Shown in pieces: positions 4,513 to 6,074 of a DNA stretch of 6,074 bases. Under the pieces are notes generated by a model. The model saw only the letters and a program-made list of their open reading frames with translations. It was not told the DNA's origin and did not search any database. The translations under genes and the position numbers were made by a program. Numbering within the stretch: the stretch's first letter is position 1; every line of letters begins with the position of its first letter. The stretch spans positions 3,544 through 9,617 of the forward strand of contig MIBD01000059.1 of assembly GCA_001829395.1 (NCBI GenBank), in the 5' to 3' direction. Source of the DNA: Spirochaetes bacterium GWF1_49_6. GTDB taxonomy: Bacteria > Spirochaetota > Brevinematia > Brevinematales > GWF1-51-8.

Positions 4513-5592
4513 ATGAGAAAACTTTTAACAATGGAGTTATTGCTTTTATTTGCGGTTTCCCTGCATGCCATGCCCGGCAACGGGGCATGGAAGTTCCATA
4601 CGGGGGATTACGTGTTCTCGACCCCGTGCATCGTAGGAAACTGGGCGGTCTTCGGGAGCCGTGACGACTCCCTCTACTGTGTCGATATATACCGCGGGAA
4701 GCTGGTATGGCAGTTCGATACCGACGGCGATGTCAAGACCAGCCCTGTCTACTGGGATAATAAAATTTATTTCGCGAGCGACGATTATTATATTTACTGC
4801 CTGAACGCCAAGACCGGCAAGGAGATATGGAAAACCCTGACCGAGGGTACGTACTTCGGAAGCCCGGTGATTGCCGACGGGAATCTCTATATCGGGGGAA
4901 AGGACAGTTACCTGTACTGCGTGAACGCCAAGACCGGTAAGATCGTGTGGAAGCACTCCGTCGGCGATTCCATCAGCTCCACCCCGTTCGTAACCGGCGG
5001 GAAAGTCTATTTCGGCGGGGATGATGCCAATATTTACTGCCTCAGCGCTAAGGACGGCAAGCAGGTATGGGAGTTCGCGGCTGCGGACGATGTGCTCTCC
5101 AGCCCGTGTGTGGCCGACGGGAAGGTCTACGCCGGGGATTACGCCGGATATCTCTACTGTCTCGACGCCAAGACCGGTAAGGAGATTTGGAATTTCCAGA
5201 CGGACGACGTCGTCTTCTCCAGCCCGAACATTTCCGAGGGCAGGGTCTACTTCGGAAGCTGGGACGATAACTTCTACTGCGTGAACGCCAAGACCGGCAA
5301 GGAGATATGGAGTTTCCAGGCGGAAGATAATATCGAAACATCCCCGGTTGTTGTCGACGGAGTGGCGATCTTCGGGAGCGCGGACAGCTATGTCTACTGC
5401 GTCGATATACAGGACGGTTCGCTGAAATGGAAATATAAGACGGGATACGTGTTCGCGAACAACCCGACTGTCGCTTACGGGAAGGTGCTGATCGGCGGAT
5501 GGGACCAGTTCCTGCACTGCATCTGGTCGGGAACCGCCCCTAAGACGGTCGCCTACCCGGTGATCAGCGGGATGTACCAGATGAAGAAATAG
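4513..5592 (+). CDS. Exported PQQ-like beta-propeller, eight 40-residue blades
   Basis: The product is 359 residues. The signal peptide is clear (MRKLLTMELLLLFAVSLHA, cut probably after A19), and without a lipobox cysteine the protein should be periplasmic or secreted. The rest is eight PQQ-like blades with consensus W.F.TDD.V.SSP.VADGKVYFGS.D..LYCLNAKTGKEI. The blade tryptophans (26, 66, 106, 146, 186, 226, 266, 306) are spaced exactly 40 apart, with no insertion. Each blade has a cysteine at the same place (56, 96, 136, 176, 216, 256, 296, 336), plus C39 and C199. The architecture resembles BamB and other PQQ-repeat proteins, which mostly serve as binding scaffolds; an enzyme of the quinoprotein dehydrogenase type would be much longer, so PQQ binding is unlikely. 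ATG 4513 has AGGAGG (4502-4507) five bases upstream; an in-frame TTG at 4492 has none. BamB itself cannot be claimed from this context. Confidence 0.93.
   Translation: MRKLLTMELLLLFAVSLHAMPGNGAWKFHTGDYVFSTPCIVGNWAVFGSRDDSLYCVDIYRGKLVWQFDTDGDVKTSPVYWDNKIYFASDDYYIYCLNAKTGKEIWKTLTEGTYFGSPVIADGNLYIGGKDSYLYCVNAKTGKIVWKHSVGDSISSTPFVTGGKVYFGGDDANIYCLSAKDGKQVWEFAAADDVLSSPCVADGKVYAGDYAGYLYCLDAKTGKEIWNFQTDDVVFSSPNISEGRVYFGSWDDNFYCVNAKTGKEIWSFQAEDNIETSPVVVDGVAIFGSADSYVYCVDIQDGSLKWKYKTGYVFANNPTVAYGKVLIGGWDQFLHCIWSGTAPKTVAYPVISGMYQMKK
4588..5547 (+). repeat. Eight tandem 120-nt coding repeats
   Basis: The blades run in strict 120-nt phase. DNA similarity is visible, especially in the stretch for NAKTGKEIW: a 30-nt identity occurs at 4802-4831 and 5282-5311, four units apart. 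This contrasts with the diverged DNA of the neighbouring 37-residue array and suggests more recent duplication or gene conversion between blades. Confidence 0.88.
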
Positions 5593-5599
5593 CCGCCGA

Positions 5600-5605
5600 T
5601 ATAAT
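5600..5605 (+). promoter_or_regulatory. Possible -10 box for the last gene
   Basis: TATAAT lies 7 nt after the propeller stop codon, within GCCGATATAAT. No good -35 box is found 16-18 bp upstream. The overlapping GCCGATAT also resembles a sigma-28 -10 box, but no TAAA lies at the right distance. It would give a leader of about 65 nt, which contains the small palindrome GGTC-T-GACC (5652-5660). No intrinsic terminator is visible in 5593-5675. Confidence 0.35.
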
Positions 5606-5675
5606 ATTGTTCCATATTTTTACATTCTGAAGATGTGACGGGCTGAGAATAGGTCTGACCAAAATCGGAGGGGTT

Positions 5676-6074
5676 ATGAAAAGCTTCTGGGTTTTCGGAT
5701 TTATCTTAGTAATGATTCCGGTATTGGCTGCTGGAAAAATTACTATTGGAAAGATAGATGTAGTCAATCAAACCGATATAAAAGCCGTTAAAATCCCCGG
5801 AGAAAAGGGAGTCAAGGTACTTTTACACGATGTTTTAATTGAGGGACACCAGGGAAAAAAAATAATGTTCATCGTACAGGTTTATAAAAATTCTCTGGAA
5901 AATATGCCCATGGTATCCATCCCCTTCGATATCTCAAAAAATAGCGAAAAAATTAATCTTATCGAGTATGAAGTACCCATGAGCGATATTTTCCGGTATC
6001 TGGGAAAAGGACCGCATAAAGCATATATTGTGGTTTCACAGCTTGAAATCGATCCATACGGAGAAGCGAATCTT
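5676..6074 (+). CDS. Exported protein of unknown function, 3' end outside the window
   Basis: An open frame of 133 codons runs off the right edge without a stop. The ATG at 5676 follows GGAGGGG (5667-5673), so the start is well supported. The N-terminus MKSFWVFGFILVMIPVLAAG is a signal peptide, with cleavage likely after A18 or A19. The mature part begins KITIGKIDVVNQTDI and alternates short hydrophobic strands with charged turns (KVLLHDVLIEG at 47-57, KIMFIVQVYKN at 62-72, KAYIVVSQLEI at 115-125), suggesting a beta-rich fold. I recognise no family. The gene is visibly AT-richer than its neighbours, using TTA, ATA, AAA and AAT codons freely, unlike the GC-ending codons of folD and the PQQ-like gene. 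It may be co-transcribed with the propeller gene, 83 nt upstream. Confidence 0.82.
   Translation, partial: MKSFWVFGFILVMIPVLAAGKITIGKIDVVNQTDIKAVKIPGEKGVKVLLHDVLIEGHQGKKIMFIVQVYKNSLENMPMVSIPFDISKNSEKINLIEYEVPMSDIFRYLGKGPHKAYIVVSQLEIDPYGEANL

Noticed and set aside
4546..5517. A 323-codon minus-strand open frame opposite the PQQ-like gene.
   Set aside because: It is an antisense shadow produced by the GC-rich 120-nt repeats; it has no ribosome site or recognisable domain, and the plus-strand product is clearly real.
4588..5547. CRISPR array or satellite DNA suggested by regular direct repeats.
   Set aside because: The 120-nt period is in frame and encodes 40-residue propeller blades; no short identical repeats with unique spacers are present.
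5592..5605. Sigma-28 promoter (GCCGATAT) for the last gene.
   Set aside because: There is no TAAA element about 15 bp upstream, so only a weak sigma-70 -10 reading is kept.

Overview
The window is moderate-GC bacterial DNA, about half G+C by eye, and is GC-richest in folD. The most informative taxonomic marker is flgM, the anti-sigma-28 factor, which has a sigma-28-type promoter directly upstream, so the host is very probably flagellated. The FlgM C-terminus, ending in a KVLGL-type tail, and the run of secreted small proteins and beta-propellers would fit a spirochaete or a relative. That placement rests on impression, not on a search.

Layout: (i) 1-625, minus strand: a small exported protein with an F..YP..W motif (PsbP/DcrB-like), its own terminator at the window's left edge, and a promoter overlapped by a perfect 8-bp dyad. 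(ii) 626-912: a divergent control region and long leader, packed with palindromes that resemble dispersed intergenic repeats. (iii) 913-2873, plus strand: folD (one-carbon/folate metabolism), rsmI (16S rRNA 2'-O-methylation at C1402, overlapping folD by 4 nt and starting with TTG), and flgM. A strong intrinsic terminator follows at 2943-2973. (iv) 2974-3191: a gene-free stretch holding degenerate palindromic sequence and then a sigma-70-type promoter. (v) 3192-4400: an exported protein made of ten 37-residue repeats. (vi) 4513-5592: an exported PQQ-like beta-propeller of eight exactly 40-residue blades, each with one cysteine at the same position. (vii) 5676-6074: the start of an AT-richer gene for another exported protein, cut by the window edge.

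The folD-rsmI pair looks translationally coupled housekeeping. flgM sits downstream without an intervening terminator and can probably also be read from its own flagellar promoter, which would give the feedback loop known for FlgM. The three plus-strand genes after the terminator all have signal peptides. The first two have their own sigma-70-type promoters (the third has only a weak -10 match), so they look like independently transcribed envelope or periplasmic proteins. Two of the three are probably beta-propellers of different repeat families. No mobile-element gene, tRNA, rRNA or CRISPR array was seen. The least explained items are the ten-repeat protein, the cysteine ring of the PQQ-like propeller, the divergent RsmI motifs, and the operator-like dyad at 645-674.
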